Shown piece by piece: positions 33,146 to 41,877 of a DNA stretch of 64,000 nt. This stretch comes from Pseudomonas sp. VD-NE ins (GTDB lineage Bacteria > Pseudomonadota > Gammaproteobacteria > Pseudomonadales > Pseudomonadaceae). A program made the translations under genes and the position numbers. The DNA lies in NCBI RefSeq assembly GCF_031882575.1, contig NZ_CP134772.1, forward strand, positions 4,644,501 through 4,708,500, read 5' to 3'. The notes beneath the pieces were generated by a model that searched no databases, was not told the origin of the DNA, and saw only the letters and a list, made by a program, of their open reading frames with translations. The stretch's first letter is position 1. Each line of letters opens with the position of its first letter.

Positions 33146-34819
33146 TCAATCTTCGCGATAGCGACGCAGCTTCAACTGCTTGCCAGCAACGCGAGTGTCC
33201 TTCAGTTTGGTCAGGAGTTTGTCCAGACCATCTTCCGGCAGCTCGACGAGGCTGAAGCTGTCACGCACCTGGATGCGGCCGATCGCTTCACGGGCCAGAC
33301 CGCCTTCGTTGAGGATGGCGCCCAGCAGGTTTTTCGCAGCGATACCGTCACGCGCGCCCAGCGCGGTACGGCAACGAGCACGGCCTTCGCCCAAAGGCAT
33401 TGGCGCGCGACGCTCGCGGTCACCACGATCAGGACGATCACCGGTGCGCTCAGGACGGTCGCCGCGCGGTGCGTTGTTCGGCACCAGTGGACGTTCCTTC
33501 TCGATCGCCGCCAGGTTCAGCGCTTGACCGTTGGTGGCTTTGCGCAGCAGCGCAGCAGCCAGAGCACGCGGAGTGCAGCCGATGTCTGCAGTCAGACGAT
33601 CGAGCAGCTCACCGTGAGTCGATTCAGCATCAGCCACCAGCGGCGACAGGCTGTTGGTCAGTTTCTTGATGCGCGCATCGAGAACGGCTTGAGCGTCCGG
33701 CAGGCGTACTTCGGCAACTTTCTGACCGGTTACACGCTCGATCACTTGCAGCATGCGGCGCTCACGTGGAGTCACCAGCAGCAGTGCACGACCTTCGCGA
33801 CCGGCACGGCCAGTACGGCCGATACGGTGAACGTAGGATTCCGGATCGTACGGCATGTCAACGTTGAACACGTGAGTGATGCGCGGAACGTCCAGACCAC
33901 GAGCAGCTACGTCGGTCGCGACAACGATGTCCAGACGGCCATCTTTCAGCGAGTCGATGACGCGCTCACGCTGGTTCTGGGCGATGTCACCGTTCAGCGC
34001 CGCGGCTTTGTAGCCTTTGGCGTCGAGGGCGCTGGCCAGATCCAGGGTCGCTTGCTTGGTACGCACGAACATGATCAGAGCGTCGAAATCTTCCACTTCC
34101 AGCAAGCTGAGAACGGCCGAAGTCTTCTGGTCAGCGTGAACCAACAGGTGAGCCTGTTCGATCGCGGTAACGGTCTGGGTCTTGGTCTGGATCTTAACGT
34201 GTTGCGGATCGCGCAGGTGGCGTTCGGCAATGGCGCGGATCGACTGCGGCAGGGTAGCCGAGAACAAAACGGTCTGACGGGTCGCTGGCAGAGCCTTGAA
34301 GATGACTTCCAGGTCATCCATGAAGCCCAGTTTCAACATTTCGTCAGCTTCGTCGAGAACCAGGTGGTTCACGGTCGACAGAACTTTTTCGTCGCGACGC
34401 AGGTGGTCGCACAGACGGCCCGGAGTGGCGACAACGATCTGTGCGCCATTACGGATTGCTTTCAGTTGTGGGCCCATCGGCGCGCCGCCGTAAACGGCCA
34501 CAACGGTAACGCCCGGCATTTGCTTGGCGTAGGTTTCAAAAGCGGTTGCTACTTGCAGCGCCAACTCACGAGTTGGCGCCAGGATCAGGGCTTGCGGTTC
34601 GCGCTTGGCAGGATCGATGCGGTGCAGAATAGGCAGTGCGAACGCGGCGGTTTTACCGGTACCGGTTTGCGCCTGACCAATCATGTCCTGGCCGGCCATG
34701 ATGATCGGGATCGATTGCTGCTGAATCGCCGAAGGCTCTTCGTAGCCAGTCGCTGCGACGGCTGCAAGAATATTCGGGTTAAGATTAAAAGCGGCGAATC
34801 CGCCGGTTTCCTGGGTCAT
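33146..34819 (-). CDS. deaD: DEAD-box RNA helicase (DeaD/CsdA type)
   Basis: A 557-residue ATP-dependent RNA helicase. Motifs run in order: AIQQQSIPIIMAGQDM (Q motif), AQTGTGKT (I), APTRELALQ (Ia), TPGRLCDHL (Ib), DEAD in VLDEADEML (II), SAT (III), IMFVRTKQ (IV), TDVAARGLDVP (V) and HRIGRTGRAGREG (VI). A basic Arg/Asp/Gly linker (about 440-475) leads to a DbpA-type RNA-binding domain. DeaD assists ribosome assembly and mRNA decay, especially in the cold. ATG 34819 matches family starts. A leader of about 220 bases with several hairpins precedes it, as in cold-shock genes. Confidence 0.93.
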   Translation of the reverse strand: MTQETGGFAAFNLNPNILAAVAATGYEEPSAIQQQSIPIIMAGQDMIGQAQTGTGKTAAFALPILHRIDPAKREPQALILAPTRELALQVATAFETYAKQMPGVTVVAVYGGAPMGPQLKAIRNGAQIVVATPGRLCDHLRRDEKVLSTVNHLVLDEADEMLKLGFMDDLEVIFKALPATRQTVLFSATLPQSIRAIAERHLRDPQHVKIQTKTQTVTAIEQAHLLVHADQKTSAVLSLLEVEDFDALIMFVRTKQATLDLASALDAKGYKAAALNGDIAQNQRERVIDSLKDGRLDIVVATDVAARGLDVPRITHVFNVDMPYDPESYVHRIGRTGRAGREGRALLLVTPRERRMLQVIERVTGQKVAEVRLPDAQAVLDARIKKLTNSLSPLVADAESTHGELLDRLTADIGCTPRALAAALLRKATNGQALNLAAIEKERPLVPNNAPRGDRPERTGDRPDRGDRERRAPMPLGEGRARCRTALGARDGIAAKNLLGAILNEGGLAREAIGRIQVRDSFSLVELPEDGLDKLLTKLKDTRVAGKQLKLRRYRED

Positions 34820-35241
34820 GGGTCTGCCTCTAAGTGCATCCGCAAAGACCCATGCTCCAAAGCTGCGCATGCCGTGTTGAGACTCAAGAGTCGCCCTGGC
34901 AGCTTTGTCGGCGGGGATTTGCGAAAACGAATGAATGAAAAAAAGAATCGTCCGGGAAGAGCCCGCAATGCGGACGTGCAGCCGAAGCTGACTTCGGGAA
35001 ATGCGCTACCTAAACGCGGCCCGGTTAAAGGCCGGCGCGCACTATACCGGATTTTGCCCAAAAAGGGAGCTTTTTTTATCGCCTGAATGCGTGTGTCACC
35101 GCTGTGTAATGGGGTTTTGCGGATAATCGCCCCAAGGTCTATTTTTCAAAGGCCCGGCCCTGTGGGCGATGACGCTTAAACGATTCACTGATGTGCGGCA
35201 TACCGTCGCTGCACCCGCCCTTCCCGCCCGAGGATTTCGCC
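34820..35241. other. Divergent region with long structured deaD leader
   Basis: On the minus strand a TATAGT at 35041-35046 could be the deaD -10 box, giving a leader of roughly 210 bases. Within it are hairpins at 34949-34976 (CGTCCG/CGGACG arms), 34982-34997 (CCGAAG-CTGA-CTTCGG) and a GC-rich one around 35015-35040. A leaderless-looking 81-codon frame from a TTG crosses the region but resembles no protein. The crotonase promoter must lie between 35050 and 35230. Confidence 0.55.
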
Positions 35242-36033
35242 ATGAATCAGCCCTGCCCCGGCCGCGTCAGCCGTGAACGTCGTGGCCACGTCCATCTGAT
35301 TGGCCTGGATCGAGCGGCCAAGCGCAATGCTTTCGACCTCGCCCTGCTCAATGACCTGAGCCTGGCCTACGGCGAGTTCGAGGCCGACAGCGAAGCGCGG
35401 GTGGCGGTGGTGTTCGGGCATGGCGAGCACTTTACCGCTGGCCTGGATCTGGTCAACGCCAGTTCCGCCCTCGCCCAGGGCTGGCAGGTTCCGACCGGCG
35501 GTTGCGATCCGTGGGGCGTTTTCGTCGGGCCACGGGTGAGCAAACCAGTGATTGTCGCCGCGCAGGGTTACTGCCTGACCATCGGCATCGAGCTGATGCT
35601 GGCAGCCGATATAAACCTGTGTGCGAGCAATACCCGCTTCGCGCAGATGGAAGTGCAGCGTGGGATCTTTCCTTTTGGTGGTGCGACTTTACGTTTTCAG
35701 CAGATCGCCGGTTGGGGCAACGCGATGCGCTGGCTGCTGACCGGCGATGAGTTTGATGCGCACGAGGCGTTGCACCTGGGGCTGGTGCAGGAAGTCATGG
35801 CCAGCGAAGACCTGTTGCCGCGGGCGATTGAATTGGCTGAGCGGATTGCCCGGCAGGCGCCGCTGGGGGTGCAGGCGACGTTGATGTCGGCGCGCCAGGC
35901 GCGATATGAAGGTGAGACGGCGGCGGCGCAAGGGTTGCCGGCGTTAGTGAAGAAGTTGTTGGCCAGTGAAGATGCCAAGGAAGGTGTGCGGTCGCTGGTG
36001 GAACGGCGGCCTGGCATATTCAAGGGGATCTGA
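35242..36033 (+). CDS. Enoyl-CoA hydratase/isomerase family protein
   Basis: A 263-residue crotonase-fold protein. Features include LDRAAKRNAFDLALLNDL near residue 20, GHGEHFTAGLDLV forming the first oxyanion-hole segment, and VAAQGYCLTIGIELMLAADI forming the second, followed by FAQMEVQRGIFPFGG. The usual catalytic Glu pair of true hydratases is not clearly conserved, so the exact reaction (hydration, isomerisation or other CoA-ester chemistry) is uncertain. ATG 35242 follows GAGGAT. It is a single gene, divergent from deaD. Confidence 0.88.
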   Translation: MNQPCPGRVSRERRGHVHLIGLDRAAKRNAFDLALLNDLSLAYGEFEADSEARVAVVFGHGEHFTAGLDLVNASSALAQGWQVPTGGCDPWGVFVGPRVSKPVIVAAQGYCLTIGIELMLAADINLCASNTRFAQMEVQRGIFPFGGATLRFQQIAGWGNAMRWLLTGDEFDAHEALHLGLVQEVMASEDLLPRAIELAERIARQAPLGVQATLMSARQARYEGETAAAQGLPALVKKLLASEDAKEGVRSLVERRPGIFKGI

Positions 36034-36057
36034 GAATTATGGCGCCTGTCAGGGCGT

Positions 36058-36149
36058 CATCGCTGGCAAGCCAGCTCCCACAGTGACCGCGTCGTTCACA
36101 CATTTTGCGTACGGCGCGAATCCTGTGGGAGCTGGCTTGCCAGCGATGG
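36058..36149. repeat. REPIN, class 1
   Basis: CATCGCTGGCAAGCCAGCTC-CCACAG and its inverted copy flank a spacer of about 40 bases. It is the same family as the elements at 31393, 33031 and 38450. It sits between the crotonase and spermidine synthase-like genes, which converge. Confidence 0.92.
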
Positions 36150-36165
36150 GGCCTGCACTGACGAA

Positions 36166-36921
36166 TCAGGTGGCCGGGCGAATACTGTTGATCAACGACT
36201 GCAACGAATACCCCAACTTCGGCGCCAGCGCCTCCGCCCGGGCAGTCAACGCCTGCATGTCCAGCTCCTGATCGAGGTCCGCCGGCACAATCAGAATCAC
36301 GTTGCCCTCCTTCACCGGCAGCTCCCAGTAATGCCGGTGATAGAGCCCGCGCAACAACGCCGCGCCCAACGGCTTGCCGTCATCGGTGGCCCACTGATTG
36401 ATCACCAGCCAGCCACCCGGATTCAAGCGTTTCTGACAGTCGCCAAGAAAACTCCAGGCCAGATGCCCGACGCCCGGCCCGACATCGGTATACAGATCGA
36501 CGAAAATCAGATCCGCCGGCTCAGCGCTCGGCAGCAACTCCAGCGCGTCGCCGACGCGAATGTACAGGCGTGGATCATCGTCCAGGCCAAGGTATTCGAT
36601 GGCCAGGCGCGGCACATCCGGACGCAGTTCAATGGCTTCGACATCTTCCAGCGGCAGAAACTTGAGACAAGCCTGAGTCAGCGTCCCGGCGCCCAGTCCG
36701 AGAAACAGCGCGCTCTCCGGCTGCTCATGGCACAACGCGCCGATCAGCATTGCGCGGGTGTAATCGTATTCGAGCCAGCTCGGGTCGGCGGTGAACACGC
36801 AGCTCTGCTCGATCGCATCGCCGAACTCGAGAAAGCGGTAATCGGCCACTTCCAGCACGCGAATCACGCCGAACTCATCCTGTACTTCGGCGAGCAGATG
36901 CTCGACGCGCTCCTCAGTCAT
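36166..36921 (-). CDS. Spermidine synthase-like methyltransferase-fold protein
   Basis: A 251-residue protein with the spermidine/spermine synthase fold. It has the SAM-like binding loop FLGLGAGTLTQACLKFLP, the acidic strand VEAIELRPDVP and LIFVDLYTDVGPG. Unlike canonical SpeE it lacks the N-terminal tetramerisation domain and the usual gatekeeper loop is not evident, so polyamine synthesis is unproven. The similar family members in proteobacteria are mostly uncharacterised. GGAGACGAA precedes the ATG. It is divergent from the class II DAHP synthase gene. Confidence 0.87.
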   Translation of the reverse strand: MTEERVEHLLAEVQDEFGVIRVLEVADYRFLEFGDAIEQSCVFTADPSWLEYDYTRAMLIGALCHEQPESALFLGLGAGTLTQACLKFLPLEDVEAIELRPDVPRLAIEYLGLDDDPRLYIRVGDALELLPSAEPADLIFVDLYTDVGPGVGHLAWSFLGDCQKRLNPGGWLVINQWATDDGKPLGAALLRGLYHRHYWELPVKEGNVILIVPADLDQELDMQALTARAEALAPKLGYSLQSLINSIRPAT

Positions 36922-37071
36922 TTCGTCTCCTGATGGTCACCGGGCGCGGTGACGCGATGGCACCGCTGTGGCGCCGTGGCAAAGCGGCGATTGTCGGTGA
37001 TGGGGCAGCAGCAGGTCACGCACTAATTGCTGCTAACATGGCCTTCCGTGCGTAGACCCCTAGAGACCGTG

Positions 37072-38418
37072 ATGAGCCAACCGTGGAGCCCTGACAGCTG
37101 GCGCGCCCTGCCGATCCAGCAACAACCTCAATACCCCGACGCCGCGCACCTGCGCCAGGTCGAGCAAACCCTGGCCAGTTATCCGCCACTGGTGTTTGCC
37201 GGCGAAGCGCGCGAACTGCGCCGTCAGTTTGCCGAAGTCACTCAGGGCCGGGCCTTCCTGCTGCAGGGCGGCGATTGTGCGGAAAGCTTCGCCGAATTCT
37301 CCGCAGCGAAAATTCGCGACACCTTTAAAGTGTTGCTGCAAATGGCGATCGTCATGACCTTTGCCGCCGGTTGCCCGGTGGTCAAGGTCGGGCGCATGGC
37401 TGGCCAGTTCGCCAAGCCGCGCTCGGCCAACGACGAAACAATCGATGGCGTGACCCTGCCGGCTTATCGCGGCGACATCGTCAACGGCATCGGTTTCGAC
37501 GAGAAAAGTCGCGTACCGGATCCGGAGCGTCTACTGCAGTCCTATCACCAGTCCACCGCCACGCTGAACCTGCTGCGCGCGTTCGCTCAGGGCGGCTTTG
37601 CCGACCTGCATCAGGTGCACAAGTGGAACCTCGACTTCATCGCCAACTCGGCGCTGGCCGAGAAGTACAGCCACCTCGCCGACCGCATCGATGAAACCCT
37701 GGCGTTCATGCGCGCCTGTGGCATGGACAGCTCGCCGCAACTGCGCGAAACCAGTTTCTTCACCGCCCACGAAGCGTTGCTGCTGAACTACGAAGAAGCC
37801 TTCGTACGCCGCGACAGCCTGACCAACGATTACTACGATTGCTCGGCGCACATGCTGTGGATCGGCGACCGCACCCGTCAGCTTGACGGCGCTCACGTCG
37901 AATTCCTGCGTGGCGTGAACAACCCGATCGGCGTGAAGGTCGGCCCGAGCATGGATCCCGACGATCTGATCCGCCTGATCGATGTGCTCAACCCGGACAA
38001 CGATCCGGGGCGCCTGAACCTGATTGCGCGGATGGGCGCGAACAAGGTCGGCGATCATCTGCCAGCGCTGATCCGCGCGGTGCAGCGTGAAGGCAAGCAA
38101 GTGCTGTGGAGTTCCGACCCGATGCACGGCAACACCATCAAGGCCAGCAGCGGCTACAAGACCCGCGACTTTGCACAGATCCTTGGCGAGGTGAAGCAGT
38201 TCTTCCAGGTGCACGAAGCGGAAGGCAGTTATGCCGGCGGCATTCATATTGAAATGACCGGGCAGAATGTCACCGAGTGCATTGGTGGTGCGCGGCCGAT
38301 TACTGAAGACGGATTGTCGGATCGCTATCACACCCACTGTGATCCACGGATGAATGCTGATCAGTCGCTGGAGTTGGCGTTCCTGATTGCCGAAACCCTG
38401 AAACAGGTTCGCCGCTAA
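37072..38418 (+). CDS. Class II 3-deoxy-7-phosphoheptulonate (DAHP) synthase
   Basis: A 448-residue plant-type DAHP synthase, condensing phosphoenolpyruvate with erythrose-4-phosphate to open the shikimate pathway. Class II signatures include [45 protein letters not shown], and [23 protein letters not shown] 37072 with nearby GAG is preferred. Another DAHP synthase, of class I, lies at 51.5 kb. Class II enzymes in pseudomonads are often less feedback-inhibited or serve secondary metabolism; this role is inferred, as no phenazine genes are nearby. Confidence 0.95.
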   Translation: MSQPWSPDSWRALPIQQQPQYPDAAHLRQVEQTLASYPPLVFAGEARELRRQFAEVTQGRAFLLQGGDCAESFAEFSAAKIRDTFKVLLQMAIVMTFAAGCPVVKVGRMAGQFAKPRSANDETIDGVTLPAYRGDIVNGIGFDEKSRVPDPERLLQSYHQSTATLNLLRAFAQGGFADLHQVHKWNLDFIANSALAEKYSHLADRIDETLAFMRACGMDSSPQLRETSFFTAHEALLLNYEEAFVRRDSLTNDYYDCSAHMLWIGDRTRQLDGAHVEFLRGVNNPIGVKVGPSMDPDDLIRLIDVLNPDNDPGRLNLIARMGANKVGDHLPALIRAVQREGKQVLWSSDPMHGNTIKASSGYKTRDFAQILGEVKQFFQVHEAEGSYAGGIHIEMTGQNVTECIGGARPITEDGLSDRYHTHCDPRMNADQSLELAFLIAETLKQVRR

Positions 38419-38449
38419 GGTTCGACCTCTTTAGCGCCTTGGCTGGCCT

Positions 38450-38543
38450 CATCGCTGGCAAGCCAGGCTCCCACAGTGATCGCGTCGATCACAAAATACA
38501 GGTACGACGCGGACACTGTGGGAGTCTGGCTTGCCAGCGATGG
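38450..38543. repeat. REPIN, class 1 variant with a paired insertion
   Basis: Both arms carry one extra base compared with the other class 1 elements: the left arm reads GCCAGGCTCCCACAG and the inverted arm corresponds to GCCAGACTCCCACAG. In the folded RNA the additional bases would form a G-U pair, so the hairpin remains paired. The spacer is about 45 bases long. Confidence 0.9.
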
Positions 38544-38550
38544 CGTCAGG

Positions 38551-39777
38551 TCAGTCGCCCCCAATCTGCGCCAATGCCACCCGCAACCGCGCTGCACTCT
38601 CGCGCTGACAATTCAACTGCACCCGCGCCAGCCCCAGCCAATCCGCCATCCGCTGCAAATTCACCGCCAGCGCCAGCATCCCCTGCTCATCCAGCCCCGG
38701 CTCTTCCTCGTGTACCGCATGCACTGCCAACTGCCCGGCCGCCCGTTCCGCACGCAGATCAACCCGCGCGGCAATCCGCTCGTTGTGCAAAAACGGCAAC
38801 ACGTAATAGCCGTAAACCCGCTTGTCCTGCGGTGTGTAAATCTCCAGCCGATAGCGAAAATCGAACAAACGCTCAGTGCGGCTGCGCTCCCAGATCAATG
38901 AATCGAAGGGCGACAACAGCGCACTGGCCGCCACCTTGCGTGGGACTTTCGGCTCCGGCAGGCAATAGGCTATTTGCCGCCAACCGGCGACTTCGCACAT
39001 TTGCAGTTGCCCTGCTTCAACCAGTTCGGCCAGACGCGGACGCGCATCCGCCGGGTTCAGGCGAAAGTAATCACGCAGGTCTTTTTCAGTGCCGACGCCC
39101 AGTGCCTGCACCGCGTGCAGCAGCAACCCACGCTGCGCCTCAGCCTCGTCAGGTAACGCTTGCTGAAGGATCGAAGAGGGAATCACCCGCTCAGGCAGAT
39201 CATACAAACGCTCAAATCCGCGACGCCCCGCCACCGTCACTTCACCGGCGGCGAACAACCACTCCAGCGCATGCTTTTCCGCGCTCCAGTCCCACCACGG
39301 TCCGGCCTTGTCTTCACGGGTCGACAGACTGCCGGCCCCGAGTGCGCCCTGCTCTTCCACCGAATTCAAGACCCGACGAACCACGTCCTGCTGCTCGCGA
39401 CCGAATTTGGCCAGTTGCTGATAAATATCCTCGCCCCGCCTGGCCCGCTGCATCCGCCAGCACAATAACGGATACATCGACAGCGGCAGCAGCGACGCTT
39501 CATGGCCCCAGTATTCGAACAACGTGCGACGTCGGCCCGAACTCCAGGCGGCCTGGTCGAGCAAATCGGAAGAATAGGAACCGAGACGGGAAAACAGCGG
39601 CAGGTAGTGCGAACGCACTACGGCGTTGACGGAATCGATTTGCAACAAGCCCAGCCGTTCGATCAGCCGGTTGAGGTGCGGCGCCATGACAGTCGGCGGC
39701 TGGCGCCCGTTGAAGCCTTGGGCCGCCAGCGCCAGTCGTCGCGCCTGTTTGAGGGAAAAGGATACTGTTGCGGGCAT
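38551..39777 (-). CDS. ycaQ: YcaQ/AlkX-like winged-helix DNA glycosylase
   Basis: A 408-residue protein of the HTH_42 superfamily. The catalytic QxD motif of the YcaQ subfamily is seen in LLQIDSVNAVVRSHYLPLFSR near residue 45; the AlkZ branch has QxQ instead. Other conserved stretches are FEYWGHEASLLP, LLSPFDSLIWERSR and RVYGYYVLPFL. E. coli YcaQ unhooks interstrand crosslinks. ATG 39777 is used because AAGGAG lies six bases upstream. It is monocistronic and close to the divergent side of a DUF1127 gene reading the same way. Confidence 0.9.
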   Translation of the reverse strand: MPATVSFSLKQARRLALAAQGFNGRQPPTVMAPHLNRLIERLGLLQIDSVNAVVRSHYLPLFSRLGSYSSDLLDQAAWSSGRRRTLFEYWGHEASLLPLSMYPLLCWRMQRARRGEDIYQQLAKFGREQQDVVRRVLNSVEEQGALGAGSLSTREDKAGPWWDWSAEKHALEWLFAAGEVTVAGRRGFERLYDLPERVIPSSILQQALPDEAEAQRGLLLHAVQALGVGTEKDLRDYFRLNPADARPRLAELVEAGQLQMCEVAGWRQIAYCLPEPKVPRKVAASALLSPFDSLIWERSRTERLFDFRYRLEIYTPQDKRVYGYYVLPFLHNERIAARVDLRAERAAGQLAVHAVHEEEPGLDEQGMLALAVNLQRMADWLGLARVQLNCQRESAARLRVALAQIGGD

Positions 39778-39856
39778 GAGCATCTCCTTGTCTGCTCGCA
39801 ACCTACCTCACTGGAAGTGGGTTTGTGTAGCGCTCTGCTCATCATTTATGCAGCGG

Positions 39857-40078
39857 TCATTTATGCATCGGGTCATCCCAGAACGGCCGCACGGCTTCGT
39901 GTTCAACGTCGGCACGACTGACCCCGATATCCTTCAACGCTTCGTCGCTCAGACTGGCAAGCAACTCGCGTTCACGGTGCAATTCGTACCAGCGGCTAAA
40001 CTTGTGCAACAGGTCGGAAACGATATGGCCGTGGCCGGAAAATTTTGCGTCGTCTACATACTCTCTTTGACCTTTCAT
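39857..40078 (-). CDS. DUF1127 small protein
   Basis: A 73-residue basic protein. The core SRWYELHRERELLASLSDEALKDIGVSRAD is the DUF1127 domain, typical of small proteins in alphaproteobacteria and pseudomonads, some of which bind RNA or influence phosphate or C/N metabolism. The tail EAVRPFWDDPMHK is common in Pseudomonas versions. GGAGG lies about nine bases upstream of the ATG. It is divergent from a LysR-type regulator and might be its target; the gap of about 60 bases must carry both promoters. Confidence 0.9.
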   Translation of the reverse strand: MKGQREYVDDAKFSGHGHIVSDLLHKFSRWYELHRERELLASLSDEALKDIGVSRADVEHEAVRPFWDDPMHK

Positions 40079-40138
40079 CGTGTTGCCTCCTTTGTGGATG
40101 GCTCAAGTCTCGCGCCGGCGCTAAGATCAATCCAACGA

Positions 40139-41029
40139 ATGTTTCTGATGGCATGCATCACGGAGATTCATCAATTGTCGGCCTACCCCAGTATCGATAC
40201 CGATGTCCTGCGCACCTTCGTCGCCATCGCTGATCAGGGCGGTTTCACCCGCGCCGGCGAAATGGTCAACCGCACGCAGTCGGCGGTGAGCATGCAGATG
40301 AAGCGCCTGGAAGAAGACGTCTTGCAGCGGCAGTTGTTCGAGCGCGACGGCCGCCAGGTGCGCCTGACCGCTGAAGGCCAGGTGCTGCTCGGTTACGCGC
40401 GGCGCATCCTCAAGTTGCACAGCGAAGTGTTCAACACGCTGCGCGAGCCGCACATGGTCGGCACCGTGCGCATCGGCACGCCGGATGATTACGTGATGCG
40501 GTTTCTGCCGGGGATCCTGTCGCGGTTTGCACAGTTCTATCCGCTGATCCAGATCGAAGTGCATTGCGAGTCGACCAAACAACTGTTGCAGCGCACTGAC
40601 CTGGACTTGTCGATCGTCACCCGCGAGCCGGGCAACGAAATCGGCCAGTTGCTGCGCAAAGAACGGTTTGTCTGGGCCGAGGCGCAGAATTTCAGCGCCC
40701 ACGAACAAACGCCACTGCCCTTGGCGATGTTCAACAGTGATTGTTTCTGCCGCTTGTGGGCGTGTAATGCGCTGGATGCGATGGGCCGCGAATACCGCAT
40801 CGCTTACAACAGCACCAGCCTCTCGGCGCTGATGGCGGTGGTGAGCGCCGGTCTGGCGATTACCGCGCAACTGGAGAGTTTGATAACCCCGGACATGCGC
40901 ATTCTTGGCGCCTCCGAGGATCTGCCGCTGTTGCCCGAAGCCAGCATCATGCTGATCCGCAACCTGAACAATCCGTCGCCGATCACCGAGTGCCTGGCCG
41001 AGCACATCGTCGAGGGCTTTAAACTTTAA
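40139..41029 (+). CDS. LysR-family transcriptional regulator
   Basis: A roughly 296-residue LysR regulator. The N-terminal winged helix contains LRTFVAIADQGGFTRAGEMV and NRTQSAVSMQMKRLEEDV, and the effector-binding domain contains VRIGTPDDYVMRFLPGIL. The start is uncertain: ATG 40139, ATG 40148, or TTG 40175, the last with GGAG nine bases upstream. It is divergent from the DUF1127 gene and converges with the TauE exporter gene, overlapping its end by 11 bases. Targets unknown. Confidence 0.9.
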   Translation: MFLMACITEIHQLSAYPSIDTDVLRTFVAIADQGGFTRAGEMVNRTQSAVSMQMKRLEEDVLQRQLFERDGRQVRLTAEGQVLLGYARRILKLHSEVFNTLREPHMVGTVRIGTPDDYVMRFLPGILSRFAQFYPLIQIEVHCESTKQLLQRTDLDLSIVTREPGNEIGQLLRKERFVWAEAQNFSAHEQTPLPLAMFNSDCFCRLWACNALDAMGREYRIAYNSTSLSALMAVVSAGLAITAQLESLITPDMRILGASEDLPLLPEASIMLIRNLNNPSPITECLAEHIVEGFKL

Positions 41030-41768
41030 ACGCGAGCATCACCGCACACAGCACCAGAAAACCGCAGAACAGCCCGCGCAGGAGTTTTTCCGGCATGGCG
41101 TGGGCAACTTTCACTCCCCAACTGATACTCGCCAGACCACCGATGGCCAGCGGCAGGCCGATCATCCAGTCCACTTCGTGATGCACCGCGTAGGTGACCA
41201 GGGTCACGCCGGTGCTTGGCAACGCCAGCGCCAGCGACAGGCCTTGGGCGACGACCTGCGTGGTGCCGAACAGGCTGGTCAGCACTGGCGTAGCCACCAC
41301 CGCCCCACCGACACCGAATAAACCGCCCATGGTCCCGGACGCCGCGCCAAGCACGCCAAGCCACGGCCAGGAATAACGCATTTCGGAAGTCGCAGCAGGT
41401 TGCTTGCCGAACATCTTCAACAGGTTGTACGCCGAGAGCACCACAAGAAAAGCCACAAAGCCGATGCGCATGGTTTGCGCATCAATGCCCACTGCCCAGA
41501 TCGAACCGATCCAGGCAAAGCAGAAACCCATCACCGCCAAGGGCAGCGCATGCCGCAGTTCGATGCGATTGCGCTGGTGATACCGCCACAGCGCCAGCAT
41601 CACGTTCGGTACGACCATGACCAGCGCCGTACCTTGGGCGATCTGTTGATCAAGGCCAAACCACACGCCGAGCAACGGAATGGCAATCAAACCACCGCCG
41701 ATGCCGAAGATGCCGCCAAGTGTGCCAAGGGCAGCGCCAAACAACAGGTACAACAAAAACTCCATCAC
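41019..41768 (-). CDS. TauE/SafE-family membrane transporter
   Basis: A 249-residue membrane protein with about eight hydrophobic helices and two repeats of the TauE/SafE motif, GGIFGIGGGLIAIPLLGV near the N terminus and MGGLFGVGGAVVATPVL in the middle. Members export sulfite, sulfoacetate or other organic anions. The GTG at 41768 has GAGGA eight bases upstream; an ATG follows at 41765. A LysR-type gene starts about 110 bases away on the opposite strand and could regulate it. The substrate is unknown. Confidence 0.9.
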   Translation of the reverse strand: MMEFLLYLLFGAALGTLGGIFGIGGGLIAIPLLGVWFGLDQQIAQGTALVMVVPNVMLALWRYHQRNRIELRHALPLAVMGFCFAWIGSIWAVGIDAQTMRIGFVAFLVVLSAYNLLKMFGKQPAATSEMRYSWPWLGVLGAASGTMGGLFGVGGAVVATPVLTSLFGTTQVVAQGLSLALALPSTGVTLVTYAVHHEVDWMIGLPLAIGGLASISWGVKVAHAMPEKLLRGLFCGFLVLCAVMLAFKV

Positions 41769-41877
41769 AGCTGAATTCCTCTTACGTCAGGCGATTCATC
41801 CTACGCAGTCGTGGCTGGCGGGGAAACGCACAGCAACGCACAATGGCTGTGCCGATTTCGCACAAGCGTGAGTTCTT

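Noticed and set aside
34816..35061. 81-codon frame in the deaD leader
   Set aside because: TTG start without a ribosome-binding site and a basic, low-complexity product; it overlaps the proposed -10 and hairpins.
33524..35086. 520-codon open frame on the plus strand
   Set aside because: It is antisense to the DEAD-box helicase, whose motifs are complete; the frame is a codon-bias shadow.
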